Shown in pieces: positions 51,312 through 59,702 of a stretch of DNA of 64,000 nucleotides. Made by a program: the position numbers and the translations under genes. The first letter of the stretch is position 1. Each line of letters opens with the position of its first letter. This DNA comes from Streptomyces sp. NRRL B-1347. Lineage in GTDB: Bacteria > Actinomycetota > Actinomycetes > Streptomycetales > Streptomycetaceae. The stretch spans positions 88,635-152,634 of the forward strand of contig NZ_JOJM01000012.1 in the NCBI RefSeq assembly GCF_000720325.1, given 5' to 3'. The notes beneath the pieces were generated by a model. It did no database searches. It saw only the letters and a program-made list of their open reading frames with translations, and was not told where the DNA came from.

Positions 51312-51820
51312 GTCGGCCCTTTCGACGACGGATACCGCTAGGACGCCGCCGGGGCCGGGAACGTTCGAAGCGCACGCGGGCAAGCGCGTCGCGGGGGCCG
51401 CGCCATACGGCGGTGACCGGGGTACCGCCCGGTCACCGCCGTGCACGCCGTGTCCGCTGCCGCTGACGTCTTCGCTCCCGTGGCCCGGGCCCCAGCACCT
51501 GTAGGGCGACCCGGGACGCGTGAGCGCGGTGGCGGCGCGCGAGCGCATCAGCGCGGCTGTGCTGCCGTCCGCAACCACTCGAACCTGACAGCCATAAACC
51601 TTTCTACCGGCTCGGCAGCGGGTCACCCGTGCCCGCGAGCAACCTTTCTCTGACCGGTTGTGACTGAGCGGGCCATCCGATTTCCGGTGCTCAGCCGGGC
51701 GATCGGCGTCCGCGCGGGGCGGACATGTGCCCGTTCCGCACGCCGAGTTCGCCCGTCTCGTGCCCGCCGCCGTGTTGTCGCCGGGCGGCGTGGGCGCTCA
51801 CGCCGTGACATCGTGGCCCC
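51312..51820. other. Long divergent gap with an orphan hairpin
   Basis: 509 bp between the lipoprotein (-) and GNAT (+) genes. It holds a strong hairpin (51407-51442), a 15-codon - strand reading frame (51548-51595, starting MAVRFEWLR) with a purine-rich AGAAAGG upstream, and two AACCTTTCT copies (near 51596 and 51642). No larger gene is credible. Confidence 0.4.
51407..51442. terminator. Strong hairpin in a divergent intergenic region
   Basis: Perfect 15-bp arms (51407-51421 and 51428-51442) with a 6-nt loop. It lies upstream of both flanking genes, so it terminates neither; on the - strand it sits ~96 bp before the lipoprotein start, where it could act as an attenuator. Confidence 0.5.
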
Positions 51821-52393
51821 ATGGTCATCAAGGTTCGCCCGGCGTCGGCCTACGACGACGTCCGTACGCTGCTCGGCCCGAAGTCGCCGGGGGCGAACGT
51901 CTGCTGGTGCCTCAGCTACCGGATCCCGTCCAAGCTCAACAACGAGCTCCGCGGGCCCGCCCGGGGTGAGTACGTCGCCGAACTGTGCCGCGCCGACCCC
52001 CCTCCCGGAGTCGTCGCCTACGACGGTGACGAGCCGGTCGGCTGGGCCGCCGTGGCACCTCGCGCGGACACCTCGTTCGCACGCAGCCGGAAGATCCCGC
52101 ACGTCGACGACCTGCCCGTGTGGTCGGTGTGGTGCCTGCGCGTCCGCCCCGGCCACCGCAAGCAGGGCATCTCGCATGCCCTGATCGCCGGTGCGGTCGC
52201 GTTCGCCCGCGACCGGGGCGCCCCGGCGATCGAGGCGTACCCGCTCGACAACGGCGACGCCCGGGTCGACCTCACGATGGCCTACGCCGGGATCCGCAGG
52301 AACTTCGAACGCGCCGGGTTCACCCACGCCGCCGACACCCCCTCGGTCCTTGCCGGGCACCCCCGCGTCCTGATGCGGCTCGACCTGCGCTGA
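51821..52393 (+). CDS. GNAT-family N-acetyltransferase
   Basis: A 190-aa protein. Acetyl-CoA-binding motif A is VWCLRVRPGHRKQGISHALI (R-x-x-G-x-G/S form), preceded by VGWAAVAPRAD and followed by GAPAIEAYPLDN, with YAGIRRNFERAGFTHA at the end. An N-terminal VCWCLSYRIPSKLNN with two Cys is typical of a Streptomyces subgroup. It transfers acetyl from acetyl-CoA to an amine; substrate unknown. No SD before the ATG, so the message may be leaderless. Confidence 0.9.
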   Translation: MVIKVRPASAYDDVRTLLGPKSPGANVCWCLSYRIPSKLNNELRGPARGEYVAELCRADPPPGVVAYDGDEPVGWAAVAPRADTSFARSRKIPHVDDLPVWSVWCLRVRPGHRKQGISHALIAGAVAFARDRGAPAIEAYPLDNGDARVDLTMAYAGIRRNFERAGFTHAADTPSVLAGHPRVLMRLDLR

Positions 52394-52489
52394 CCGCGCG
52401 CTCGGCGCGGTTCCGTAGTGGATTCGGTCATTTGCCTGGCGTGATGCTGTTGTTTCTGGAGAGTTGGCTGAGCAACGTCCAGCGGTGGT

Positions 52490-52495
52490 TAGTAT
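52490..52495 (+). promoter_or_regulatory. -10 box for a leaderless transcript
   Basis: TAGTAT ends six bases before the GTG at 52502. A TTGGCT lies upstream at 52464 but 20 bp away, too far for a standard -35. Confidence 0.45.
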
Positions 52496-52501
52496 CACGA
52501 C

Positions 52502-52963
52502 GTGGTTACGGCTTGGTCACCTCCGCACATGGCGCGGGCCCGTGCTGTAGCGGAGTCCGGCGTCGCGCCGGGTCCGCTGCTGCGGCTCCTCGCGCTCGCC
52601 GTGCTGCTGTTCGCCGTCGCCCTCGCGCACGGGGCGAGCCCCGGCAACGCCGGGGCGCACCTCGCCACCAGCGCCGTGTCCGTGCAGAGCGCGGCCGAGG
52701 ACGTGCCCGACGCCAAGGCCGGGCCGACCGCCCTGGGCACGGCGGACGACGGGCACGGAGAACACGGCCCCGCCCACCCGAACGAACAGTGCGCCTCAGG
52801 ACAGCCCACCCAGGGATCGGCCCTGGCGCCGCCCTGCCTCGCGGCCTCCGTCGGGCAGCCGGACACGCCCGGGCACCGACCCGCGGGGCGGAGCCCCGGC
52901 ACAGCTGAGTACGCGGTCACGCCGGCCGTGGCCCTCAAGACATCCGTGGTCCAACAGGTTTAG
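52502..52963 (+). CDS. Small exported His/Cys protein (DUF6153-like)
   Basis: A 153-aa protein starting with GTG, apparently leaderless. One membrane/signal segment (GPLLRLLALAVLLFAVALAH) precedes a hydrophilic domain with GHGEHGPAHPNEQCASG and LAPPCLAASVG: a His-x-x-His cluster followed by two Cys, suggestive of metal binding. It resembles the small DUF6153-type proteins of streptomycetes, though I could not verify this. A second protein of like design follows at 53108. Confidence 0.7.
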   Translation: MVTAWSPPHMARARAVAESGVAPGPLLRLLALAVLLFAVALAHGASPGNAGAHLATSAVSVQSAAEDVPDAKAGPTALGTADDGHGEHGPAHPNEQCASGQPTQGSALAPPCLAASVGQPDTPGHRPAGRSPGTAEYAVTPAVALKTSVVQQV

Positions 52964-53107
52964 CCCGCGACACCCGGCCATGGCCCCCCGCCTCAGACGG
53001 CGGGAGCGGCCGAAGCCGGAAGTCGTCGGCTCCCCCCACCCCCCCACTCACATCCGTCGCGCCTTGCTAACGGCTGCCGCCGTCGCCGGGGCGCGACCGG
53101 AGGACCC

Positions 53108-53539
53108 GTGTCCGTACCCACCCGCATGCCTGCCCGCCCCCGGCGGCGGCGCACCCGGTGGCGGCGGAGGATCGCCGCACTCGTGCGCGGCAGCCTCCTC
53201 GCCGTCATGGCGCTGTGCGCCCTCGTGCACGGACCGCTCGACGAGAACCGCGGGCCCGGGCGCCCGCCCGCCGCGGTCACCGTCGCCGTTCCCACCTCGG
53301 AGGACGCCGCACCGCACAGCCCGCACAAGCACCACGGCACCGAGGAGTGCGCCCCGGACGGCCCCCTGCGCACCCCCGCCGCCCAGGCGGCGGACCAGCC
53401 GCCCTCCGGCACGGGAGCCCTCACGGCCCTCGCCGCCCTCACGGTGTTCAGGGGGCCCCAACCCCGCAGGACGTACCGGCGTCGAAGAACACGCACGGGC
53501 CGGACGACTCTCGTCCGCACGGCCCGGTGGCGCATCTAG
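53108..53539 (+). CDS. Small membrane His/Cys protein (DUF6153-like)
   Basis: A 143-aa protein from GTG 53108, with GGAGG just upstream. Very basic N-terminus ([13 protein letters not shown]), one membrane helix ([20 protein letters not shown]), then [16 protein letters not shown], again a His cluster plus Cys, and a strongly basic C-terminus. The shared layout with the gene 145 bp upstream suggests paralogues in one operon. Possibly metal-related; role unproven. Confidence 0.65.
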   Translation: MSVPTRMPARPRRRRTRWRRRIAALVRGSLLAVMALCALVHGPLDENRGPGRPPAAVTVAVPTSEDAAPHSPHKHHGTEECAPDGPLRTPAAQAADQPPSGTGALTALAALTVFRGPQPRRTYRRRRTRTGRTTLVRTARWRI

Positions 53540-53667
53540 ACCGCTCGCCCGCAGCCGCACCCCGGCTGCCGCGCACGCGACCCCGCAGACACGGACCGCC
53601 CGTCCGTCGCGAGGCCGCGACGCGAGATGAACACACACCGTGCATTCGTCGAGCGAGAGCGAAAGAG

Positions 53668-54765
53668 ATGCAGTCACAGATGAACATCGCCAGGACATCC
53701 GACCGTTCCGCCCTGTCGGCCCTCGTGGGGGACACACCGCTGCTGCGCGTGTCCGAGCCCCTCGCGCCCGCAGGACACGGCTTCTGGGCCAAGCTGGAAG
53801 GCTTCAACCCCGGCGGCATCAAGGACCGGCCCGGCCTGCACATGGTGGAGCGGGCCCGCGCCCGGGGCGAACTGCGCCCCGGCGGCCGCGTCATCGAGTC
53901 CACCAGCGGCACCCTCGGCCTGGGCCTCGCCCTGGCCGGCATGGTCCACGGCCACCCCGTCACCCTGGTCACCGACCCGGGCCTCGAACCGTCCATGACG
54001 CGCCTGCTCACCGCCTACGGGGCGGGCGTCGACATCGTCGCGGAGCCGCACCCCACCGGCGGCTGGCAGCAGGCCCGCCGCGACCGCGTCACCGAACTGC
54101 TGCGCGCCCACCCCGGCTCGTGGTGCCCCGACCAGTACAACAACCCCGACAACACCAGCGCGTACACCCCGCTCGGCCTCGAACTGGCCGCCCAGCTCGG
54201 CCACATCGACGTCCTCGTGTGCAGCGTCGGCACCGGCGGGCACTCCGCGGGCGTCGGCCGCGTCCTGCGCCAGCTGTACCCGGACATCGAGATCGTCGGC
54301 GTCGACACCATCGGCTCGACCATCTTCGGCCAGCCCGCCAGGACCCGCCTCATGCGCGGGCTCGGCTCCAGCATCTACCCCCGCAACGTCGCGTACGACA
54401 CCTTCCGCGAGGTCCACTGGGTCGCCCCGCACGAGGCGGTGTGGACCTGCCGGCGCCTCGCCGCGTCCCACTATGCCACCGGCGGCTGGAGCGTCGGCGC
54501 CGTCGCGCTCGTCGCGGGCTGGCTGGCCCGCACCCGGCCCGCCCCCACCCGCATCGCCGCGATCTTCCCGGACGGACCGCAGCGCTACCTCGGCACCGTG
54601 TACGACGACGACTACTGCGCGCGGCACGGCCTCCTGGACAGCCCGCCGCCCGCCGAACCGGAGGTCATCGGCCGCGCCGACGAGAAGGAGGTGCACCGCT
54701 GGACCCGGTGCGCCGACGTCGTCGACCCGCTGACCCTGACCGCCACCCCGGAGGCGGGCAAGTGA
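53668..54765 (+). CDS. PLP-dependent cysteine-synthase-like enzyme (SbnA/CysK fold)
   Basis: A 365-aa fold-type II PLP enzyme from ATG 53668 (GCGAAAGAG upstream). GDTPLLRV opens the fold; PLP lysine Lys52 lies in [13 protein letters not shown]; the substrate loop is STSGTLG (78-84) where CysK has TSGNTG; the phosphate cup is [11 protein letters not shown]. It is longer than CysK by ~50 residues at the C-terminus. Such enzymes join O-acetyl- or O-phospho-serine to a nucleophile (sulfide, amines). The next gene, an MFS exporter, overlaps by four bases, and a DUF1015/SerK-like gene follows, suggesting an O-phosphoserine-derived product that is exported. Confidence 0.88.
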   Translation: MQSQMNIARTSDRSALSALVGDTPLLRVSEPLAPAGHGFWAKLEGFNPGGIKDRPGLHMVERARARGELRPGGRVIESTSGTLGLGLALAGMVHGHPVTLVTDPGLEPSMTRLLTAYGAGVDIVAEPHPTGGWQQARRDRVTELLRAHPGSWCPDQYNNPDNTSAYTPLGLELAAQLGHIDVLVCSVGTGGHSAGVGRVLRQLYPDIEIVGVDTIGSTIFGQPARTRLMRGLGSSIYPRNVAYDTFREVHWVAPHEAVWTCRRLAASHYATGGWSVGAVALVAGWLARTRPAPTRIAAIFPDGPQRYLGTVYDDDYCARHGLLDSPPPAEPEVIGRADEKEVHRWTRCADVVDPLTLTATPEAGK

Positions 54766-56042
54766 AGGCCACCCTCGTCCAACTGCGGTCCTACGAACGC
54801 AGCGTCCAGCTGTTGATGGTGAACCAGTTCACCATCAACCTCGGCTTCTACATGCTGATGCCCTATCTGGCCGCCCACCTCTCCGGCACGCTCGGCCTGG
54901 CGGGCTGGCTCGTCGGACTCGTCCTCGGCGTGCGCAACTTCAGCCAGCAGGGCATGTTCCTGGTCGGCGGCACGCTCGCCGACCGGTTCGGCTACAAACC
55001 CCTCATCGTCGCCGGGTGCGTGCTGCGGACCGTGGGCTTCGCGACGCTCGGCCTGGTCGACTCGCTGCCCGCACTGCTCGCCGCGTCGGCCGCCACAGGG
55101 CTCGCGGGCGCGCTGTTCAACCCGGCGGTGCGCGCGTACCTCGCGGTGGACGCGGGGGAGCGCAGGGTCGAGGCGTTCGCCCTCTTCAACGTCTTCTACC
55201 AGGCCGGGATCCTGCTGGGCCCACTGGTCGGCATGGTCCTCACCGGCGTCGACTTCCGCATCACCTGCCTGGTGGCGGCCGCGATCTTCGCCCTGCTCTC
55301 CGTGGTGCAGATCCGCGCCCTGCCGGTCCGCGGCGGACAGCGCGCCCGGGGCACGGGGGAAGGGGTGCTCACCCAGTGGCGCGGCATCCTCACCAACCGG
55401 CCGTTCCTGCTGTTCTCCACCGCCATGATCGGCTCGTACGTCCTGTCCTTCCAGGTCTATCTGGCCCTGCCCCTCGACGTGCGCAGGCTCGGCGGGGACG
55501 GGCAGTTCGGCACCGTCGCGGTGGCCGCGCTCTTCGCCGTCAGCGGACTGAGCACCATCGTCGGCCAGACCAAGGTCACCGCCTGGTGCAAGGCCCGCTA
55601 CGAACCCGGCGAAGCCCTGGTCAGGGGTCTCGCGGTGATGGGTGTCGCCTTCGTGCCGCTGCTCCTGGCCACCGCCGTGCCCGTGCCCGGCTCCGGCGTC
55701 GGGCTGTGGGCCCTCGCCGCCGTGCCGCCCGCGCTCGCCGCGCTGCTCCTGGCCCTGGGCACGATGATCGCCTACCCCTTCGAGATGGACACCATCGTCC
55801 GCCTCTCCGGCGACCGCCTCGTGGCCACCCACTACGGCCTCTACAACACCGTCTGCGGCGTGGGCATCACGGTCGGGAACCTCCTCACCGGCGCCGCCCT
55901 GGACGCCGCACGCGAGGCGGGGCTCCCCGCGCTTCCCTGGGCCGCGCTGTTCGCGCTCGGCCTCGGCTGCGCGAGCGCGCTCTACGGCCTGCACCGCACT
56001 GGCCGATTGGCGCCGCCCGCGCCGCGGCCCGCGGCGGCCTGA
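54762..56042 (+). CDS. MFS exporter coupled to the PLP enzyme
   Basis: A 426-aa, 12-helix major facilitator; GTG 54762 overlaps the PLP-enzyme stop (GTGA). Motif A is [17 protein letters not shown]. Helix 1 ([20 protein letters not shown]) and [18 protein letters not shown] fit the DHA1 drug- or metabolite-efflux subfamily. Translational coupling argues that it exports the product of the PLP enzyme. A hairpin 20 bp after its stop probably limits read-through into the DUF1015 gene. Confidence 0.92.
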   Translation: MKATLVQLRSYERSVQLLMVNQFTINLGFYMLMPYLAAHLSGTLGLAGWLVGLVLGVRNFSQQGMFLVGGTLADRFGYKPLIVAGCVLRTVGFATLGLVDSLPALLAASAATGLAGALFNPAVRAYLAVDAGERRVEAFALFNVFYQAGILLGPLVGMVLTGVDFRITCLVAAAIFALLSVVQIRALPVRGGQRARGTGEGVLTQWRGILTNRPFLLFSTAMIGSYVLSFQVYLALPLDVRRLGGDGQFGTVAVAALFAVSGLSTIVGQTKVTAWCKARYEPGEALVRGLAVMGVAFVPLLLATAVPVPGSGVGLWALAAVPPALAALLLALGTMIAYPFEMDTIVRLSGDRLVATHYGLYNTVCGVGITVGNLLTGAALDAAREAGLPALPWAALFALGLGCASALYGLHRTGRLAPPAPRPAAA

Positions 56043-56062
56043 CCCACTGACCCGTGGCAGAA

Positions 56063-56092
56063 GGGGGCAGACGTCGTCTGACGCCTGCCCCC
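56063..56092 (+). terminator. Possible terminator
   Basis: GGGGGCAG (56063-56070) and CTGCCCCC (56085-56092) with a 14-nt loop, between the MFS gene and the DUF1015 gene. A weaker stem than the other terminators here. Confidence 0.5.
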
Positions 56093-56123
56093 GGCAGGCC
56101 GCGTCATCCCACAGGAGTGCCCC

Positions 56124-57353
56124 ATGTCCACCTCCGACCCGACCGTGCCCGGCCCGACTCCGCCGCGCCTGCGCCCCTTCCGGGCCGTGCGCTACGACGA
56201 GGACCGCGCCGGTGACCTGTCCGCGCTCGTGGCCCCGCCCCACGACGACCTCGACCCGGCGCACGCGCGTTCCCAGCGCGTGCGCCCGCACCACATCGCG
56301 CGCCTCCTCTACGCCTCCGACCCGCAGGCCGCGGCGGGACAACTGCAGCGCTGGCTGCGGCGCGGCGTACTGCGGCGCGACGAACGCCCCGCCCTGTACG
56401 TGTACCAGCAGCAGCGCGGCGCCCGGATCCTGCAGCGCGGGGTGATCGGCGAACTGCCCCTGCCGCACCCGCGGGACACGCCGTGGCCCCTGCTGCCGCA
56501 CGAGGACGTGTCCGCCCACGTCGTCCGCCAGCGCGCCGCCCACATGGCGGGCCTGCGTGCCCAACTGGAGCCGCTGCTCCTCGCGTACCGCGGCACCAGG
56601 TCGACGGCCACGCAGATCACGCACCACATCACCCGGCGCACACCGACGGCCGTCGCCCGCGTCGGCGACACGACCCACCTGATGTGGGCGTGCCACGACG
56701 AAGCCGAAACGGCCCTGCTGAGCGCGGGCGTGGAAACCGACCAGGCCCTCATAGCCGACGGCCACCACCGGCACGCCGCCTGTCTGCGCCTGGGCGCGGA
56801 GGGAAGCAGCCCCTGGGCGAGCAGCCTGGCCCTGTTCGTGGACACGGTCGCGTATCCGCCGCGGCTCGCCGCGATCCACCGGGTGCTCCCCGGCCTCGAC
56901 CCGGAGAAGGCGGCGTCCGCTGCCGCCGAGGTCGCCCGCGTCCGGCCGCTGCCGCGGGGGCCGCGCCCACCCGCGCCGGACGAGGTGGTGCTCGTCGGCG
57001 GGGGCCGCGCCTGGGCCGTCAGCGAACCGGACCCGGGCGCCCTGAGCGAGGCCCTCACCGGGCGGCCGCCGCAGTGGGCCGCGCTTCCCTCGGCCGTCAG
57101 CGACCATCTGCTCCTTGGCGCCGCGTGGTCGGTGCCGGAGCTGCCCGGTGCCGTACGCCATCTGCACGACGCGGACCGGGCCGTCGCGGCGGTGGCCGCG
57201 CCCGGGAAGGGCAGTGCTGTGCTGCTGCCCGCACTGGGGGAGGACCAGGTGCGGGAGTTGGCGCGGGCCGGGGTGCTGCTGCCCCGCAAGTCCACGTCGT
57301 TCGGCCCGAAACCGGCGATCGGCCTGGCGCTGCGGGTTCTCGGCCTGTCGTGA
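56124..57353 (+). CDS. DUF1015 protein, SerK-like serine kinase family
   Basis: A 409-aa DUF1015 protein. The diagnostic motif is DGHHRHAA (Asp212-His214-His215-Arg216) in LIADGHHRHAACLRL, with LRPFRAVRYDEDRAGDLSAL and VAPPHDDLDP at the start as in the family. DUF1015 includes the archaeal ADP-dependent free-serine kinase SerK (ParB/Srx-like fold), which makes O-phosphoserine; whether actinobacterial members do the same is not shown. Sitting after a cysteine-synthase-like enzyme and its exporter, that activity would supply the substrate. The last 25 residues (LLPRKSTSFGPKPAIGLALR) match the typical family ending. Confidence 0.85.
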   Translation: MSTSDPTVPGPTPPRLRPFRAVRYDEDRAGDLSALVAPPHDDLDPAHARSQRVRPHHIARLLYASDPQAAAGQLQRWLRRGVLRRDERPALYVYQQQRGARILQRGVIGELPLPHPRDTPWPLLPHEDVSAHVVRQRAAHMAGLRAQLEPLLLAYRGTRSTATQITHHITRRTPTAVARVGDTTHLMWACHDEAETALLSAGVETDQALIADGHHRHAACLRLGAEGSSPWASSLALFVDTVAYPPRLAAIHRVLPGLDPEKAASAAAEVARVRPLPRGPRPPAPDEVVLVGGGRAWAVSEPDPGALSEALTGRPPQWAALPSAVSDHLLLGAAWSVPELPGAVRHLHDADRAVAAVAAPGKGSAVLLPALGEDQVRELARAGVLLPRKSTSFGPKPAIGLALRVLGLS

Positions 57354-57356
57354 CAC

Positions 57357-57400
57357 CGCGGCGGCGGCGCGGGCGCGGTGTCGCCCGCGCCGCCGCCGCG
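57357..57400 (+). terminator. Strong terminator after the DUF1015 gene
   Basis: Perfect 19-bp arms (57357-57375 and 57382-57400) with a 6-nt loop, starting four bases after the stop codon. Confidence 0.85.
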
Positions 57401-57488
57401 CGGCCGGGAGCGGAACGACCGGTCATCCGTGGCACAGCGCGGACGCGGACGTCATGGCTCCAGCACACGGGCCCGCCACGCTGGCGGC

Positions 57489-57965
57489 ATGACAACGACT
57501 GCACCGGCTCCGCGCCGGACGGCGCCCCGGCGGCGCAGGCGGCTGCTCGGGGCGGCGCTGCTCTTCCTCACCGGGGTCTTCGTGCTCACCTTCTTCGCGT
57601 ATCCCGGGCACACCCTGGTGACCCGGATGTACAAGCAGGGCGTGGCCGTGGACGCGACGACGGTGGCGGTGACGACCGGCACCGAAGGCCGCCCCACGCG
57701 CGTCACCGTCCGGTTCCGCAAGCCAGAGGGCGGCGCCCCCGTCACGGCCGACCTGGCCGGGGCGCCACCGCTGCCCCGGGCGGTCGAAGGGCGCCCGATC
57801 GAGGTGACGTACGACTCGAAGGACACGTCCGACGTGCTGAGCCGGGCCCAGATGGGGCGCCTGGCCCCCGAATGGCACGCCCTGGGGGTGGGCGGGACGG
57901 CGCTGATGGTCATCGGAACGCTGGTCGCGCTGACCCCGTCGCGCCGGACGCGGGAGGCCGCATGA
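57489..57965 (+). CDS. Two-helix membrane protein (DUF3592-like)
   Basis: A 158-aa protein from ATG 57489. Basic N-terminus then a membrane helix (LLGAALLFLTGVFVLTFFAY), an extracellular beta-rich domain (VAVDATTVAVTTGTEGRPTR, VTVRFRKPEGG, RPIEVTYDSKDTSDVLSR) and a second helix (WHALGVGGTALMVIGTLVAL). The pattern, including V-x-Y-D near the end of the loop, fits DUF3592. Function unknown. Ends at a bidirectional terminator. Confidence 0.8.
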   Translation: MTTTAPAPRRTAPRRRRRLLGAALLFLTGVFVLTFFAYPGHTLVTRMYKQGVAVDATTVAVTTGTEGRPTRVTVRFRKPEGGAPVTADLAGAPPLPRAVEGRPIEVTYDSKDTSDVLSRAQMGRLAPEWHALGVGGTALMVIGTLVALTPSRRTREAA

Positions 57966-58009
57966 GGGATGGACACATCCCCCGGAGGCGCTGACGGGAT
58001 GCCCGACCC

Positions 58010-58042
58010 GATGCCCGACCGTGCGGAACACGGTCGGGCATC
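58010..58042. terminator. Bidirectional terminator
   Basis: Perfect 14-bp arms (58010-58023 and 58029-58042) with a 5-nt loop, between the DUF3592-like gene (+) and snapalysin (-). Confidence 0.8.
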
Positions 58043-58073
58043 GTCGTGCCGAGGTCGTGCGAGAGGGCCGGGG

Positions 58074-58655
58074 CTACGGCGCGTCGACGAGCACGCGGCC
58101 GTCGGTGGGCGTCCGCGCCGCGGCGCCGTTGCGGTACGCGGCTTCGACCCGGGCCTGCTCGGCGGCGTCGGGCACCGCGTTCTTGCAGCTGGTACCGGCG
58201 CTGGAGCCCGACATCAGCTGGGAGCACGGGCCGGGCTTGGTGTCCGGCAGGCCCAGGTTGTGGCCGATCTCGTGGGCGGCGATGCGGGTCTTGTCGTGGC
58301 CGTCGGTGACGGCCTGCTGGCCGAGTTGGACCACGGCGCGGCCGCCGGGGCGCACCGGGCCGAGGCTGGCCTGCGGCCAGCCGCTGGTGGCCACGATCTG
58401 GATCTCGGCTCGGGTGCCGGGCGCGGCCTTGACCAGCTTGACGTTGTCAACGTTCCCGTTCCACGAGGCGACTCCGGCCGTGATGGCGGCCTCCCAGCTG
58501 GCGGCCCGGCTGGAGTCGTAGCGGAGGGTCACCACGGCGGCGTCGCTCTTCGCGGTGGAGTGTGATGGCGTGGCCACGGCGTTCGCCGCCGGTACCGCGG
58601 TGAGGAGGACCGCCGCGGCAGTACCGGCTAATCCCAGCCGTATGGGATGCAGCAT
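58074..58655 (-). CDS. snpA: Snapalysin, extracellular small neutral metalloprotease (M7)
   Basis: A 193-aa secreted protease from ATG 58655. Signal peptide LGLAGTAAAVLLTAVPAANA, short pro-region, then the catalytic domain (VVTLRYDSSRAASWEAAITA). The zinc site is HEIGHNLGLPD (His128, Glu129, His132, Asp138), the HExxHxxGxxD motif that defines snapalysin, where Asp is the third ligand. Two Cys (GPCSQLM and GTSCKNA) should form the known disulfide. It degrades milk and other proteins outside the cell. In most streptomycetes a divergent LysR gene (snpR) controls it; none is present here. Confidence 0.95.
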   Translation of the reverse strand: MLHPIRLGLAGTAAAVLLTAVPAANAVATPSHSTAKSDAAVVTLRYDSSRAASWEAAITAGVASWNGNVDNVKLVKAAPGTRAEIQIVATSGWPQASLGPVRPGGRAVVQLGQQAVTDGHDKTRIAAHEIGHNLGLPDTKPGPCSQLMSGSSAGTSCKNAVPDAAEQARVEAAYRNGAAARTPTDGRVLVDAP

Positions 58656-59023
58656 GGTCGTCTGTCCCTTCGTTCTGTGGGGGCTCGGCTCCACCGGGAA
58701 CCGAGGAAATGGAAGGAAGGGTGGCGTGAACAGCAGGGCCCCGCAGCGACCGCCGTCCGACCGGCGGCAGCTGCGGATGGGAGGGGCCGAGGACGAGGAC
58801 GTACGCCCGAAACGTGCGCGAGCACCCGAGCGCACACGCCGCACAGGCGTCAACTCGGGCCAGGGGGCTGGGCATTCGCCGCTCCATTCCACACCACCGA
58901 CGCTCGTGCGAGACGGTACAGCGCCGAACGCGCGCAACAGCAGCCCCAGGGCTGAGAATTTTTCCGGAGCGGCCCTTCGCCCCCGGGCGAAGGCCGGAGA
59001 AGCGCCGTTTCAGGCCGATTGGT
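58656..59023. other. Gap without a gene
   Basis: 368 bp upstream of snapalysin and downstream of the TetR gene, both on the - strand. No credible small gene; the snapalysin promoter must lie here. The expected divergent LysR regulator is absent. Confidence 0.45.
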
Positions 59024-59617
59024 TCACCGGGTGAGGGCGACTGCCGCGTCGAGGAGGGCGGAGGTCAGGGCGGGGAGCCGGTCGGGGGATTCGGACAGCA
59101 GGAAAAGCCAGGCGAAGACGGGGCCGACGAGGAGAGCGTTGAGGGCGGCCGGGTCGGGGCGGGTGGTGAGTTCGCCGCGGGCCGCCGCGCGGTCCAGGAT
59201 CTCCGTGAGAGTCCGGCGCTGGGCCCCCAGGTACCTCTCCTCGAACCGTTCGTGGAGTACGGGGTCGGCGTGGACATCGGCCAGCAGGCCGGGGACCGTC
59301 CCCTGCGGCGGCAGGGCCATGGCGTCCGCGATCTCGGCGAGCACGGCGGCCAGGTCGGCGCGGAGCGAACCACGGTCGGGTGCCACGGCCAGGAACTGGT
59401 CCGGCAGCAGGACGTCGAAGATCATCTCTTGCTTGGTGTCGTGGCGGCGGTAGATCGCCGCCTTGCCGACGCCCGCTCGCGCGGCCACCTCGGCCATCGT
59501 GAGCCGCGCGTACCCCACCTCCGCCAGCAGCTCCCGGACGGCGGTCGCGACGGCCTCGTCGACGCGGCCGTCCCGGGGGCGGCCGCCCTGATTGCGTACT
59601 TGCTTCCGCGTGGACAT
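59024..59617 (-). CDS. TetR-family transcriptional repressor
   Basis: A 197-aa regulator from ATG 59617. The HTH is clear: VDEAVATAVRELLAEVGYAR then LTMAEVAARAGVGKAAIYRR with HDTKQEMIFDVLL. The C-terminal ligand domain matches TetR_C_16-like proteins (FEERYLGAQRRTLTEILDRA, FAWLFLLSESPDRLPALTSA). The divergent DUF2867 gene starts 85 bp away, and the gap contains a 30-bp palindrome 13 bp from this start, so it very likely represses both itself and that gene. Confidence 0.94.
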   Translation of the reverse strand: MSTRKQVRNQGGRPRDGRVDEAVATAVRELLAEVGYARLTMAEVAARAGVGKAAIYRRHDTKQEMIFDVLLPDQFLAVAPDRGSLRADLAAVLAEIADAMALPPQGTVPGLLADVHADPVLHERFEERYLGAQRRTLTEILDRAAARGELTTRPDPAALNALLVGPVFAWLFLLSESPDRLPALTSALLDAAVALTR

Positions 59618-59630
59618 GGGTGCATGATAC

Positions 59631-59660
59631 GGAACCAGTGGTAACGAAACCAGCGGTTCC
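59631..59660. promoter_or_regulatory. TetR-type operator palindrome
   Basis: A 30-bp near-perfect dyad with the pattern GGAACC-NN-TGGT-NN-CG-NN-ACCA-NN-GGTTCC (22 of 30 positions symmetric), lying between the divergent TetR and DUF2867 genes. Length and place are ideal for a TetR dimer pair. Confidence 0.75.
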
Positions 59661-59702
59661 AGAACTGAGGGTTCCGTTGTTCGCGGAGGGGAAGGAAAGC
59701 CG

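Noticed and set aside
52464..52495. Full -35/-10 promoter before the His/Cys protein gene
   Set aside because: TTGGCT and TAGTAT are 20 bp apart, too far for a standard promoter; only the -10 is kept.
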